64,000 nt of DNA from Strigamia acuminata (GCA_949358305.1 OX442314.1:7433060-7497059); one strand, 5' to 3'; positions 10,724-22,419 are shown, counted from the first letter of the stretch. Notes: generated from the sequence alone by a model not told the origin. Translations and numbers: made by a program.

Positions 10724-13336
10724 GGCTACAAAGTAGGAGTAGAAGGACTTGCAGTAGACCCTAAAAAAGTCGCTGCAATTACGCAATTTCCGGCTCCTAC
10801 CAATCTTAAGGAATTACAAAGATTTCTAGGCATGGTGAATTTCTTTCACCGCCTAATCAAGAATTTGGCCACAGTGGCAGAACCACTAAGGCCTCTCCTG
10901 AAGAAAGATGCGGAGTTCAATTGGGAACTGCATCATCAGGCAGCATTCGACGCAATAAAAGACTTGCTTACGAATGCTGAAACAATGAAGATGCCTGACT
11001 TATACATGCCATTCATTGTTCATACTGACGCCAGTAGACAAGGGTTGGGTGCAGCCCTTACACAAAAGAAAATTGTGGATGGCCAAGAAGTCGAAATGCC
11101 ATGCGTGTATGCAAGCAGAAGCTTGCAACCCGCTGAAAAGAATTATACTGTGACAGAATTGGAATGTCTCGCAGTAGTATGGGGATTGCGCAAATTTCGC
11201 CCATATTTAGAGTACAATACATTCACTGTACAAACGGATCACCAAGCACTTAAGTGGTTGATGTCGTTATCTGACCCGTCGGGCAGATTAGCTCGTTGGC
11301 AAATGGAGCTGATGGCGTATTCGTTCGAAATACAGTACGTCAAAGGTCCGCTAAATGTAATAGCAGACGCATTGTCACGTGCACCTGTCAGCGCACCTGA
11401 CGAACCAGAAGACGATGGCGATAATGATGATTTATTATCATATTGTCCATCTCCTTGCCGAAGTTGGCAAATGGGAAAATTGAACGAATTACCCAAGTCG
11501 ATAATAATCAATAAAGATGATCAAGCATTAATTAATTTTTGTATTAATATGCATGATCCGTCGGGAACCCCTGACGTCGAATTAAGAGCCATGATGGCTA
11601 AAAAATTCGAGCTGCCAACAACAAATGTTTTAATTAAAGCATTTGCAGCTAAAATTGCTAAACAATTGGAATGTGATCCTCCAACGAGAGATGACATTAT
11701 TGCAGCGCAAAAAGCAGACAAATTTTGCCAACATATTCGCAATTACTTATTAAATAAGCAATATCCAAGTTACATAGTAACTCGTCTTCAAAGAAGAAAT
11801 TTTGAAAGACACGCGAGTACTTATCTCATTGAAGAAGATATGTTACTCCATTATCATCCTACCTCCACAGATGAATTAGGAGAGGATGGTAGGGCACTTA
11901 AAGTTGTCGTGCCAAGAAAATTGATTTATAAAATCATTTGGTTGATGCACGGACATCCACTGTCCGGCCACCCAGGCATTGCGAGGACGATGTACAGAAC
12001 TCGAAGAGTTTATACCTGGAAAGGTATGAAACGTGATATTACACGTTTTATTCAGCATTGTCAAGGATGTCAGGCCTGTAAGCCGAGATCGAAGACAGAA
12101 ATAGAAGGCGCTCAGATTGGACCATTTGGACCATTTGACTGCCTCAGTGTGGATTTGTCTGGTCCCAAACCAAGAACCAGAAAAAACAATACCCACATTT
12201 GCGTCATCGTAGATGTCGCTACACATTGGCCCGAATTATTTCCAATGTGTAATCCAACAGCAATAAAAGTTGCCAACACAATTTATCACTTATCAATGAC
12301 TTTCGGATTTCCGAGACAAATCATAAGTGATAATGGACCACAATTTCGATCACAGGTCTATAAAGAATTTTGCAAAAAATTCTACATGTCGCGAACACCG
12401 ACATCGATTTATCATCCACAAAGCAATCCTGTGGAGAGAACCAATCGAGATATTAAATATTTAGTTTCGATTTATTTAGATATTCACGACCAATGGGATG
12501 AGTATCTACGCGAATTTGCATTCAGTTTGAGAACAACTGTAACAAGAGGCAGAGATTATTCTCCAGCTTTCTTAAATTTTTTCCGAGAATTAAGAATTCC
12601 TTGGGATCCAAGAATTCCGGAGGGAATTTTAGTCATTAACCCAAAAAATCCGCATTTATATGTTCAGAAATTAGAAGCAATAATTGCAGAGACGTATCAG
12701 CATATGATGTCTCACGTCTTAGATTTAAGATGCCGTGTCGAAGCTGAAAAATCAGATAAGAAATTCGACAACTTCAGACAAAATGATTTAGTCTGGCGAG
12801 AGTCTCATATTCTCTCAAATGCCGCTAAAGGAATAGCAGCAGGCATTTCACCAAAAAGGAATGGGCCTTATGTAATTGTCAAAAGGTTACAAGGAGGCGC
12901 CTTTCAACTTCGACAGCTGAGTGATAATAAAATTTATCCAGCTGTTCACGGCACTGAATTAATGCCGTACTTTCCCGTTTTCAACCAAGAAATTTGGCTG
13001 GAAGGGGAGGAAGTGGGTCAAAAAACAAAAAATATTGTTAACACCTTGGATGATGCTGAATTATCCAAAATTCCTGTCGAAAACACGGAATCGAGTGAAA
13101 AATCGAAACTCAAAAATAACGAAGTCGATGAAATAAACAAGCGACTTGAAAATGTTTCTCTTGATGAAAATCTAGAAAAGGAAATGTTTTTAGAAAAAGA
13201 GAAAATTTCAAACAATGAAGAAAATAACTCATCTGACATTGGAGACGATGCTGATGACAATCTAAACAAGTTGGATTGTACTTCGCGAAAGTCAAAGTAC
13301 AACTTGAGATCTCGCGTTCCGCGAGCCAAGACATAG
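10724..13336 (+). CDS. Gypsy-1 pol fragment: RT end, RNase H, integrase
   Basis: Polymerase polyprotein remnant of a Metaviridae-type retrotransposon. Reading begins at the junction codon GGC within the conserved stretch after the RT palm (GYKVGVEGLAVDPKKV, then LQRFLGMVNFFHRLI). RNase H follows (TDAS near 11022, ELECLAVVWG near 11160). The integrase has an HHCC zinc domain (HGHPLSGH near 11950, CQGCQACK near 12060) and DDE residues: D in SVDLSGP (about 12147), D in SDNGPQF (about 12329), E in PVERTNRD (about 12433). The open frame extends to 10616, but its first 36 codons are host DNA. The C-terminal tail is acidic. Without RT it cannot be autonomous. Confidence 0.9.
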   Translation, partial: GYKVGVEGLAVDPKKVAAITQFPAPTNLKELQRFLGMVNFFHRLIKNLATVAEPLRPLLKKDAEFNWELHHQAAFDAIKDLLTNAETMKMPDLYMPFIVHTDASRQGLGAALTQKKIVDGQEVEMPCVYASRSLQPAEKNYTVTELECLAVVWGLRKFRPYLEYNTFTVQTDHQALKWLMSLSDPSGRLARWQMELMAYSFEIQYVKGPLNVIADALSRAPVSAPDEPEDDGDNDDLLSYCPSPCRSWQMGKLNELPKSIIINKDDQALINFCINMHDPSGTPDVELRAMMAKKFELPTTNVLIKAFAAKIAKQLECDPPTRDDIIAAQKADKFCQHIRNYLLNKQYPSYIVTRLQRRNFERHASTYLIEEDMLLHYHPTSTDELGEDGRALKVVVPRKLIYKIIWLMHGHPLSGHPGIARTMYRTRRVYTWKGMKRDITRFIQHCQGCQACKPRSKTEIEGAQIGPFGPFDCLSVDLSGPKPRTRKNNTHICVIVDVATHWPELFPMCNPTAIKVANTIYHLSMTFGFPRQIISDNGPQFRSQVYKEFCKKFYMSRTPTSIYHPQSNPVERTNRDIKYLVSIYLDIHDQWDEYLREFAFSLRTTVTRGRDYSPAFLNFFRELRIPWDPRIPEGILVINPKNPHLYVQKLEAIIAETYQHMMSHVLDLRCRVEAEKSDKKFDNFRQNDLVWRESHILSNAAKGIAAGISPKRNGPYVIVKRLQGGAFQLRQLSDNKIYPAVHGTELMPYFPVFNQEIWLEGEEVGQKTKNIVNTLDDAELSKIPVENTESSEKSKLKNNEVDEINKRLENVSLDENLEKEMFLEKEKISNNEENNSSDIGDDADDNLNKLDCTSRKSKYNLRSRVPRAKT

Positions 13337-13678
13337 CGTTGACTTTCACCTTTTGGGTTTACCCAAAAGATCCGAGAGAGCAATCTCGTGACGTCATTCG
13401 TAGTCCACACTCGAATGACAACGTTCACAATGCGTTATAATTTGTGACGTCATTCGGTGTCACCGAAACAAGTTCGTTTCTCCAATCAACGAACTTAGCC
13501 ACTTTTCCGATAAGTTTTGAAGTGGATGCATCGACTCCGATACAGCACGACAGTTTTTCTTGATTCAGCAAACTGTAAGTAATTTTTCTGAAAGAAAAAT
13601 TCAATAAATATATTTAATATAATTTATTAATTCTTTCTAGCCGAAAGAATTTCTTTTTCGACGCGAAAAAGAAGGAAA
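13337..13678 (+). promoter_or_regulatory. Structured pol-ORF3 spacer with CRE palindromes
   Basis: Short spacer packed with perfect stem-loops: arms 13350-13357/13362-13369, 13373-13377/13384-13388 (6-base loop), 13393-13400/13412-13419, 13470-13478/13488-13496, 13581-13589/13593-13601, 13630-13637/13643-13650, 13651-13660/13664-13673. Two TGACGTCA palindromes lie at 13389 and 13445. A possible leader intron (GTAAGT at 13575 to ttctag at 13640) precedes the ORF3 ATG. A role as internal promoter is inference. Confidence 0.5.
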
Positions 13679-16329
13679 ATGGCAGACGACGAAGTCAACC
13701 TCCATGCGGACGATGAAATGCCGATGGAAGGAGCCGGTAACGACGTCCAATTATCGTTACAAGAGAGGGTAAATTAGTAAAATAATTTTTACCTAGTGTT
13801 TCAGTCAGAAAAATTGAGTAATTTCACTTTTCCTGACTTCAAACACAAGCCGCTAAAAAATAAAAATGGCGGCTATAAACGTCACGTGCTTCAAGCATGT
13901 GCGAAGGGAGTTGCCATGACAACCAACATCCCTTAGTGGCTCACGGCCACAAGCGCTAAGCTTAAAAAATATTTCAAATAAGAAATTATTTGTTTATTTT
14001 TAAAATAAACTAATTTATTTATTTATTTTTTTGTCGAATATAGATCGAGAGGGATCGAGAGACGCCGTTTGCGCTCCCCGATCATGTGCCGACCCAACAC
14101 CCGCTGATTTTTCGAGCGGCATTGCCCGAAAAGATTAGGCGACTGAAGACGGCAAACAACACGTGGTGGAAGTTGCGCCACGACTTCTCGAAGTCCGCCC
14201 TGCAAGGTCTTGGAGCAAAAGGCCGGTTCATCGAGCGCCTTCACGTCGACGGAGTCGACGAAATCGAGTGGACGCTCGACGAGAGCTTCCCAGGACCACT
14301 AGCTGCCGACCTGCTGCACAACCAGTGGCCAGTGACGCCACGAGAGCGTCACGAGCGCAGAAGAGCGCTAAAGAGTACCGGAATTAATTACGGTGCTCTC
14401 AACCAAGTGAGGAAGAACCTCAAGACGACACAACGCGAAGTCGTCCAACGGTATCGCAAATCCGTTCGTGACGGGAACCCGCAACTTCCCGCCACACAAA
14501 CCGAGCTCCACCAGTTGGCGCTCGCAGGGTGCTTCAATGATTTTCCGGGATTCTTCCCGTCGAAAGCACTCCGAGCTGCCGCAGTGCAGCTTCGCGTCGA
14601 CGAAAATCGACAACTGGCTCAAGAACACGAGGCAGAAGAGCAAGCGCGTTGCGCTCTCCCTTTTTATCGAGAAGATGAAATTCCGGCCCCAGCGGCCATC
14701 AATCCTCCGCCGCAAGACGAGGATTTGAGGGTGGGGCAACTCCCTCCGCCGGTTCCAGTCCGACCGATGTTCCGCGAATCGAGCCGCGATCGGGAAGAAC
14801 GACAGAGGCGATCGCGCCCATATTCGACTGAAGCACCGCCACCACGCCCGCAGTCACGACGAGGACGGACCCCAGAGTCATTCGGCTCGTCGTCCTCGTT
14901 AAGCTTCGAATCGGACTCTACATTTAAGTCCGCACGCAGTAGTCGAACCGCCTCCACGTTCAAAGTGGACAACCCGGCTACTCCATACGCCATGAGACGT
15001 GTTGTCGGTGATATCTCTCCCGACTGTAGCGTGCCTGTACCTGGACACGCTAGCCGCTTGCCCGAGCATGGATATGCTCCTCGCTTGCCGGCTGGAGTTA
15101 GCAACCTGCAGCTCCGGCCATTTTTCAGTGAGTCATTCGGACCACAATGGACCTGCTACGAGCAGCAACCCATTAGAGCGCAGCAGGAAGTGCTCCAAAA
15201 GCTGGACGCATATCAAAGCGCCCAGATCGCCGAGTCGCAGAAGGACTGGCAGAGACTAGCTGAAAGGCTAGAACTCTCCGACATCAAGACCATTGATGAT
15301 CCCCGTCTGATGGATTTTCAGCGTCAGCTAATTCCGGGGATGACTAGGGTGTTGTACCCTGGTGTTCTTCCTTCGCCAGGACAGGCGTTGGCGGCCATTA
15401 CATACTTATGGACCGCTCCGATGGGCCTGTCGGAGAAGAAAATCGAGCTGTGGTATTATATCCGGCTCGACCCGCCTACGATCTTAGCCGAGCTAATTAA
15501 GCAAGTCGTAGCAAACGGCGAGACCGAGGAAGAGGCCGCCGTTCGGTTGCGAACCGAGTGGTCCTTTGCGAAGGCCACGGCGCAAATGACCGGAAGAACA
15601 CCGCTTCCAGTTACAAGCGCCACAGCAGCCGCGTCACTAGCTGCTTTCCAGTCGGCCCAAGAAGGCGCTGGATGTTCGTTTTGGCAGGAGAACGCCGGAA
15701 GTTCTCAAACTCCAGCCGGAGTTCAACGGGCAGTCGAACCCCGTAGGCTCCCCGGAGTTGGTCGAGCGCAGGGACGAGGCGTCACACCCTCGTCAACCTC
15801 CGCACCCGCGTTGGTTTTCTTGGGCTCGCCGAGCCATTTCGACGATGCCGCGACGGAAGACTCACGTCCACCGCCACCGCCGCCATCAGCCAAGCCGGAG
15901 AAGACGGTTAAGCCGCTGAAGAAAGAGTCGGCATACAAGACTCTGATGCGCCTGTATCCGCACTTCTATTTGACGCCGGATACGCGAACACTGCTTAGCA
16001 ACAATCACAAGTTGTCGAGGCAGGTGTTTATGTGGCTCGAAGACCACATTCGGGTGTTAAGCCCACCATCAGTGCTCCACGACCGACTCCTGAGAGCACG
16101 ATTGGCGCCGGAGGATCCGATAGAGTTTGCGGCGCTAGGATTTTTCAACCGAGCGAACTCGGCGAGAATCATTCAGGTTTGGCTTCATGTCAACCCTGGA
16201 ATGGTCTCCGGACCAAACGCAGGTCGCGACCTGTGTACGGTTAACGAGCGGTCCAATCCGAGGGACGACGCCACGGACATGATGCGCCCATTGACGCCTG
16301 AGCGAACTCAGAGCATGGACGAATCATAA
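13679..16329 (+). CDS. Gypsy-1 spliced third ORF, unknown protein
   Basis: ATG at 13679 opens a 30-codon acidic exon (13679-13768, start MADDEVNLHADDEMP). Intron 13769-14043 (GTAAAT...ATAG) removes an in-frame stop and joins exactly in phase to the long frame 14044-16329, giving about 792 residues. The protein is Pro/Ser/Arg-rich in the middle (residues about 260-360). It has no signal peptide, no hydrophobic segment, no zinc knuckle and no furin site, so it is not a conventional envelope. The position after integrase is where errantiviruses keep env, which is also spliced. I do not recognise the fold; a nucleic-acid-binding or capsid-accessory role is speculation. Confidence 0.75.
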
Positions 16330-16370
16330 ATTGGTTCGTTCATTTTCTCTCCATGTAAGATTCGTCTTAA

Positions 16371-16381
16371 ATGGGGGGATG
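16371..16381 (+). promoter_or_regulatory. Gypsy-1 polypurine tract
   Basis: The purine-rich aaatggggggatg immediately precedes the 3' LTR start (TGTGGTGATC), as expected for the plus-strand primer. Confidence 0.75.
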
Positions 16382-17344
16382 TGTGGTGATCTCAATGTAT
16401 TTCACCAACTTAGAAGATAAAATTAATTGTCTTCTAATTAATTTGACTGTGGCACACGCCAAGTCAGATCATGTGACCGAGGGGAGAAATCCTCTCTAGG
16501 CACATATCACCCCAGGTTGTCCGGGGTGAAGACGGTTATTAACCGTTATGGTGCAATATGGTGTAATAACCACTAGTTGCACCCATTTGAGCTAAGTGCG
16601 CAGGTTTTCTGCGCAACATAGAAGCGTGCCGGGCTCGTGTCTTAGCTCAAATCGGGACTCTTGAAAAAATACACAAACCACAAACATCACTGCTTTTCTG
16701 CTCCTGACAAAAAGTATTGATAGTGGACCGTGTATCCCAAGTTTCACCAGCTTGCTTTGTAAAACGTACAAAGTCAGCTATCCTGCTTGAATTAGCCAAA
16801 GCTAATTCCAGCAATCGAATCGAGAAGTAGAAGTTTCCCGAAGTGACGTGAACCATCGCCGTCGCAGCAGCGCGAACTGTTGCCACCGCCATCGAACGCC
16901 AGTCGGACGCCCGTGACCGTGAACCACCGCCAGCGAGCCGTCGTACGAGTTACGGAAGAAACCCACGAGAACCATCGTCTTCGACCATCGTTCGTGAGTT
17001 TACAGAACGAAGACAATTTGCCTTCGCCTAACAACAGTGTGTTGTTTAAGCGCCATTTTAGCGCTTTGTAGCTTGCAACAGTCGTTGCAAGCCCTTCCAT
17101 TGTTCCCGCTCATTTATTTTCGCGACTTGTCGCATCTTGTGCTATTTCTAATCATCTTAATAATATATTGTAATTTATCGAATAAATATTGTGTGATTTT
17201 TATTACCATAATAAACTGTCTTTTCATTTCCGTAAACTTAACCCTAGACAAGTTTCGGCCGCGATATAAGTCTTGTTAAGCATTCACCTGCGGTTTCAGG
17301 CTTATTAATTAGTAATAAGTCTGATATTAACCCGGATCGCAGCA
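16382..17344 (+). repeat. Gypsy-1 3' LTR
   Basis: About 963 bp from TGTGGTGATC to CGGATCGCAGCA (TG...CA). AATAAA signals lie near 17180 and 17208. Includes stem-loops such as ttagaaga/tcttctaa (16410-16437). No matching 5' LTR exists in the window. A related LTR end occurs on the minus strand at 23827. Confidence 0.8.
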
Positions 17345-17367
17345 GCTTTTAAAGGTATTTACTGTAT

Positions 17368-17704
17368 TCTGTATAAATAAAAATGTATGTTTGTTTGTTA
17401 CTGACCTCAAATCTCCAAAGGTTCTTCAACGATTGCTTTGAAATTTTGACAGAACATTGCATTGGAATAGGGGACTGTTGTTGTTAGGTTTTTATATAGA
17501 TGTCACACCTGTGACAGGTAAAAACATGCTTTTTTGGATAAAAAGGGCTATCTAGTGGGCGTAAATACAACACACAACTCCACAGGATTTATTTCCCGGG
17601 ATTTATTTCCACGGGAATAATTTCCATGGGATTCATTTCCAAGGGATTTATTTCCACGGAATTTATTTATGAGCCACAGCAACGCTTGGCCTGGGCACAG
17701 CTAG
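17368..17704 (+). mobile_element. Non-autonomous Helitron, copy B
   Basis: Same element as 5738-6074, carried along by the segmental duplication. Confidence 0.65.
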
Positions 17705-17853
17705 TATGGGAATAAAAGTGCATCTTAGAATCGATAAAATATGGTAATGCTGTTAATAAATGCCATAATAAAAACTCAGGGTGAAGCTGTGAGGTAAAGA
17801 GTGACAATAATAAAAACTAACTTAAATTGAACGCAAAAGCACATTACAATTAC

Positions 17854-20285
17854 CTGTGTCAACTCGTGAACAATTACCAAAAGGAAGTGGAATAGGATGC
17901 TTCGATATATTTAATTTAATTTTATATCCATATAACGCCTACAAAAACAATAATTTTCATTGATTGGTTTGTTTTGGGAATATAACATACTACTAGTACA
18001 GACATACCTCATTATCAATATCAATTGTGTCATGAATATTGAGTGTTTCCCAGATTTCGACAAGTGGAAATTCGTGATTGAACAATTGCCAGGGCGATAT
18101 CTCATTGCAGGTGTTGTTAGTGTGTTTCAGTAATTGTAATCTGGTTTCGTCCATGGCATCATTTTGATTTTCACCACAGATCGTAAAGGACTGATATTCG
18201 GTGTAGCGACGTTGAACTATGCTAACCATTGTTGTTACTGGTTCATCAATGTAGTAGTTGATACGAATTTGCAACCAATATAAAGTGAATCCCGCAGTCA
18301 CAAATACTAGCGCAAACTTAAACCTTTCTAAGACTCCATTTGTTATGGTTTTCTCTTTGCTTGCAATGGCTTTCTTCTTGCATGTCTCGTACAGGGGACG
18401 AATCTTATCGACGGATTTTTTTTGGTAAATATTTGTTGCAACATAATATAAATACCAAATGATATCAGGTAATGAGATTACGGAGAGACCTAGGAACAGG
18501 CCCAGATTTCCTCCTAAATCTGACAGAAGAGCAATTGCGTCGTACGTGTATCGTTCTTCATACACGCTAATTTTGTCATTAGCAATTGCTAGGGATACAG
18601 ATACTGTACTTTGATCATCTCCTTTGCCTATTTCAGTGGAAGGTGTAAAGGTTATTTGATGACATGGACGTCGACAGAGACAAGCAGTAATGGGATTTGT
18701 GGTTTGAATCAACTGCTTGGCAGCATTGTAATGCATCTGTATGTCCTTTGAACATTTACAAAGCGGCAAATCGATCTTCATGAAGGGAAATCTTTGATGG
18801 AACATTTGTAATCAGTATATTTTTATGTAGAACTACATCTTTCTCTCTACTAAGCGGGCTGCAACAATTGGACCAGAATGTCATACACTCATAAGGAGCG
18901 GAAATGATGTAGGGTACGGAAATGACGTAGGGAACAGAAATTACGCAGAAAACGAAAATCACGTAGAAAAGAGAAACACCGTAGGGAACGAACGGAAATC
19001 AAGTAGGAAACGAACGGAAATCAAGTAGGAAACGAACTGAAATCAAGTAGGAAACGAACTGAAATCAAGTAGGAAACGAACGCAAATCAAGTAGGAAACG
19101 AACAGAAATGACGTAGGACATGGTAACTCAAACAAACAATGTGATTTATCATGGGCAGCCACGCTGTCTGTTGACTGTTTTGATTTCTTACCTGCATGTT
19201 AGCTTCTTAAATTTCTTCAATAGACACCTCAGATAACATTCTCTGTATTCGTTTTGACCGTAGCATTCATTTATAGGTGAATTCAGAAAAATGAACTAAA
19301 ATTTTTCAATAAAAAATAAGGTAATGCATAGGAATTTTCGTTCTTTGATAAAATTTTACTTTGTTATAACTCAAATAAACTTTTGTTGTTCCACCGCCAT
19401 ATTGTTGTCCAACCCCGAAAAATTTTCCAAAATCGTAGAAATGAAGACCAAGCTAAGGGCGAAGGAAAGAAAAGTAGACTAGAATTATTTTTGCAATTTA
19501 TTAAAATTACAAAGTATATCGGAGCAGGGCATATGTCATCATAATTTGTTTCTATTTTAGCTGTCACGACTTTTCCAACAAATGATTCGCTAGATGCCTT
19601 AGCTGTATATCATTATATCAATAAATAATAAAGTGCATTGAACTTGATGGTGGTAAATTTTGATTATGCTTACGAAATTGAATTGATGAGCATATACCAA
19701 CATGATTGATCATTTCTGTCAGAACAAATGTTTTGTTTGAATAAGAATATCCCTATACAAAATAAAAAGATTTAAATAATTTTTTTTTAACCTATTTAAA
19801 ATTACTTTATTCCATCTTTTTACTTTTATTTTTACGCTCACTACTTCTTTCGTCAAATTACTCGCTTCCCAAAGTTCCTCTAGACTGTAAGTTGGGTTTC
19901 CCATCAGTGTATTTACCATGTTCACGCATTCGTAACGTGATGGTTGGGATTTTGAGTTAGTTTTATTCCAAAGTCTCGACATTTCTTTTGTATTGCTACT
20001 ATATATCAACAAATTTGGTAGAACGACCTCTTCTGACCTACTCGTTACATCAACAGCCGTAGGATAATTTAAGTAATGCATTATCCTATCGTAAATCTGA
20101 TAAGTGAGCATGCATGTGCAAAATGAGAATAAGAGCAGCCAAAAGGTGTTTCGCTTTGTCCAATATTTTCTACTGTTAATGAAATCATCCAAACCAACTA
20201 AGTTGCATCGAAGTTTATTTGCATCATCCTTCAACAATCGATGAATTGCAGGACGTAGTCTCCTCACCAAATTATTATTCCGCAT
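17854..20285 (-). pseudogene. DEG/ENaC channel B, 3'-truncated
   Basis: Exons 1-7 of channel gene A are repeated without change: 20285-19806, 19752-19674, 19602-19511, 19452-19360, 19295-19192, 18791-18008, 17938-17854. They encode about 572 residues: the entire first subunit (TM1, ectodomain, TM2), the linker, and the second TM1 with the beginning of the second ectodomain. Exons 8-11 are absent; past 17345 lies the Gypsy-1 LTR in opposite orientation. A transcript would therefore end in intron or LTR sequence. If the duplication is an assembly artefact this gene does not exist separately from A. Confidence 0.8.
18885..19120. repeat. Intron-5 minisatellite of channel B
   Basis: Copy of the array at 7255-7490. 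Confidence 0.85.
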
Positions 20286-20337
20286 TGTATCTTATTTAAA
20301 TCCAAGGTTTATTCTGTAATGACAATTGATGATTGAT

Positions 20338-20589
20338 TACCGTATTTTGTCGATTAATTGCCGCGGCACTTATTCAAAACTGCCATTTTTGTCGGCATTT
20401 ACAATTTTGGTTTTTCATTTGTTACATTTGTTTAATGTAACAAACGAAGTCTGAACGTCACAAACGAAGCGTACGTTTATCGTTCGTGAGGTTAAATACT
20501 ACTATTCGAGGGCGACTACAATTCAAGGGCGGCTACAGTTTGAGGGCGGCTACAATTCGAGGGCTACTCTGAATCGGTAAAATACGGTA
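20338..20589. mobile_element. MITE, copy B
   Basis: Copy of 8708-8959 with TACCGTATTTT ends. Confidence 0.7.
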
Positions 20590-20604
20590 TAAACAATTTA
20601 ATTA

Positions 20605-21067
20605 TTGAATAGAATAAGTGTAGATGTTACGATCTTTTTACCAGCTTTTGGTGGTGTGAAAATTTTGAAACATGGTCGACCCGTTGCAGAACCAGGTGAC
20701 GCCCATTCGAAAGTCAAATTGACCGACTGGATTAAAAAAACCAGTCAGGCCGAAAACGATATCGTGACATCGGTCGGATTAGACCGAATTCGTTATAAGT
20801 TTATATCGAAGGACTTACGACCGCGTACGATATATAAAAATTGCTCGAACAAGTCTACGAGGATGAAAATCATGTCACTGTCAACGGAAGTCATCACAAA
20901 AGGATTATCATCCAAAGACGAAATTCAAACTATTCGCGCTTGTAAGCTTATTTTATTATACTTACCTTGTATTTATTTTATCCCCAGACATTATTAACCA
21001 CTTTATTTCAGAGACAAAGTCTGTTTACAGCATCTCAACAGTAAATTAACCCGGATCACTGCATACT
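20605..21067 (+). pseudogene. Unrecognised ORF fragment, copy B
   Basis: Duplicate of 8975-9437, with the same LTR-like end acccggatcactgca. Confidence 0.45.
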
Positions 21068-22419
21068 CAAACCCACTCTAAGCGTGGCCTAACTCTCATT
21101 GGCTGCGCCTTATTACTCCTAACTACAGACCGTGCACTACTGCAAAGAAAAATAGTTTTGTTTATTTTTAATTGTTTTGAGTATTTTAATTATTAGAATC
21201 ATGTATTTTTTTTATGTTATAAAAAATGTTTATTTCATTTACAAGATAAAGTTTTATATTGTTTTTCTTTCAACAAGCATCCTTGATTAGTTTTTTGGTT
21301 GCTTTGTCAGGAAAGCAAACAATTTTCTAACTGTGACCGTTTGGCCATCCTACGTGGCCTATGTCACTCCGCACACCGCCTAAGGGCCCCAAGCCGTCCC
21401 CCTCATGGGAATGGACCAGCCTAGCAGGGGAGGAGGTGAGCTGAGTGGTGTGGTGAGAGAGAGACGTTTCCGAGGGTGAAGACGTGCTAGGATGAGCTGC
21501 CACGGTCCTAACTACAGCAGAGACAACTGCTGACTCTGCTGCTCAGTCACGCTCAGTAGCAGGATGAGAATGTTTGTCCGATGTGACCGACCACGTCACC
21601 CATGGGGCTCACTCCCTGTGTGTGACGGGTCGGTTACCGGTGTAGCGTGCCTACAGCCGCACAGTGGGATAGGTCCCTCCCGTGTAGTAAATCTCCATAT
21701 TGGGCAGGTAAGACCATATCCAGTCACATCACAATAGGTAGTGCATGATACCCAGTTTAAGCGGTACTGTGCATGGCCAAGAGGCAGCTGCGTAGGCTGT
21801 TACTCGCTGTGCAAATGTTGTGCCTACCGAGGTAGTGGCCGAGTGGTAGATCTGGCCCCTCCAATTTTACCTGTGGACGAAGACGCTGCCCAGGACCCAG
21901 GACATATTGTGCCCAGTACGGTGGACAATTACAATGTCTGTACGTCTAATAAAGTTCTGGTGTTTTGGCCGACTTTTTGTATCACAATTCAATACACAAG
22001 TGAAATGGCTTGGCAAATGGGAGTTAGGCTACTCTTGGAGTGGGTTTGGGTGTATATTTGTTTCATACCTGCTTATAGTTGTGTGGAAAGTTGCCTGCAC
22101 GTTATTTCATGTCTACCAGTGCTGTGAGTTTACAATTGACTGTTCTTTCATTGTTTACTGTAATTTCTTATTATCCATAGTAACTCTTTGTATGATGATT
22201 ATTGATTTCAATTAACGTGTCTTTTGTGAGTGAAAGAAAGCTTAATTGGATTTTTGCACCATGTATACGGTAATTATTTACAGTAAACGTTTTGTTAAAA
22301 AAGAATTGATCATACAATGTCTACAACTTTGCAAGATTCCTATATCTAGAACCGCCTATTTCTAGCACGCAAAAGCTACAGTAATTGGACGAAGAGGAAA
22401 ATGGAATTATTAATTACTA

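Larger units (their letters stand above)
5715..10724. repeat. 5.0-kb duplicated segment, copy A
   Basis: Repeated at 17345-22354 with a constant offset of 11630 and no indels seen. It carries exons 1-7 of the channel gene plus 2 kb of 5' flank. The left side of this copy is continuous with exons 8-11; the right side ends abruptly inside a Gypsy reverse transcriptase at 10724/10725. Confidence 0.9.
10725..17344 (+). mobile_element. 5'-truncated Gypsy element (Gypsy-1)
   Basis: Contains the end of reverse transcriptase, RNase H, integrase, a spliced third ORF, purine tract and 3' LTR. The 5' LTR, gag, protease and most of reverse transcriptase are missing. The left edge is a ragged break inside the polymerase; the right edge is a proper LTR terminus (CA) abutting duplicated host DNA at 17345. 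Confidence 0.9.
17345..22354. repeat. 5.0-kb duplicated segment, copy B
   Basis: Copy of 5715-10724. From about 5720 to 10078 I found only one difference (5918 region), but about ten substitutions cluster in 10079-10390 against 21709-22020. The right side continues into native flank (compare 28260-28320); the left side abuts the Gypsy-1 LTR. Contains copies of the Helitron (17368-17704), minisatellite (18885-19120), MITE (20338-20589) and ORF fragment (20605-21067). Confidence 0.9.

Noticed and set aside
14368-15104. Minus-strand frames opposite Gypsy-1 ORF3
   Set aside because: Shadow frames of a GC-rich coding region; the plus frame has the splice-compatible, domain-order context.
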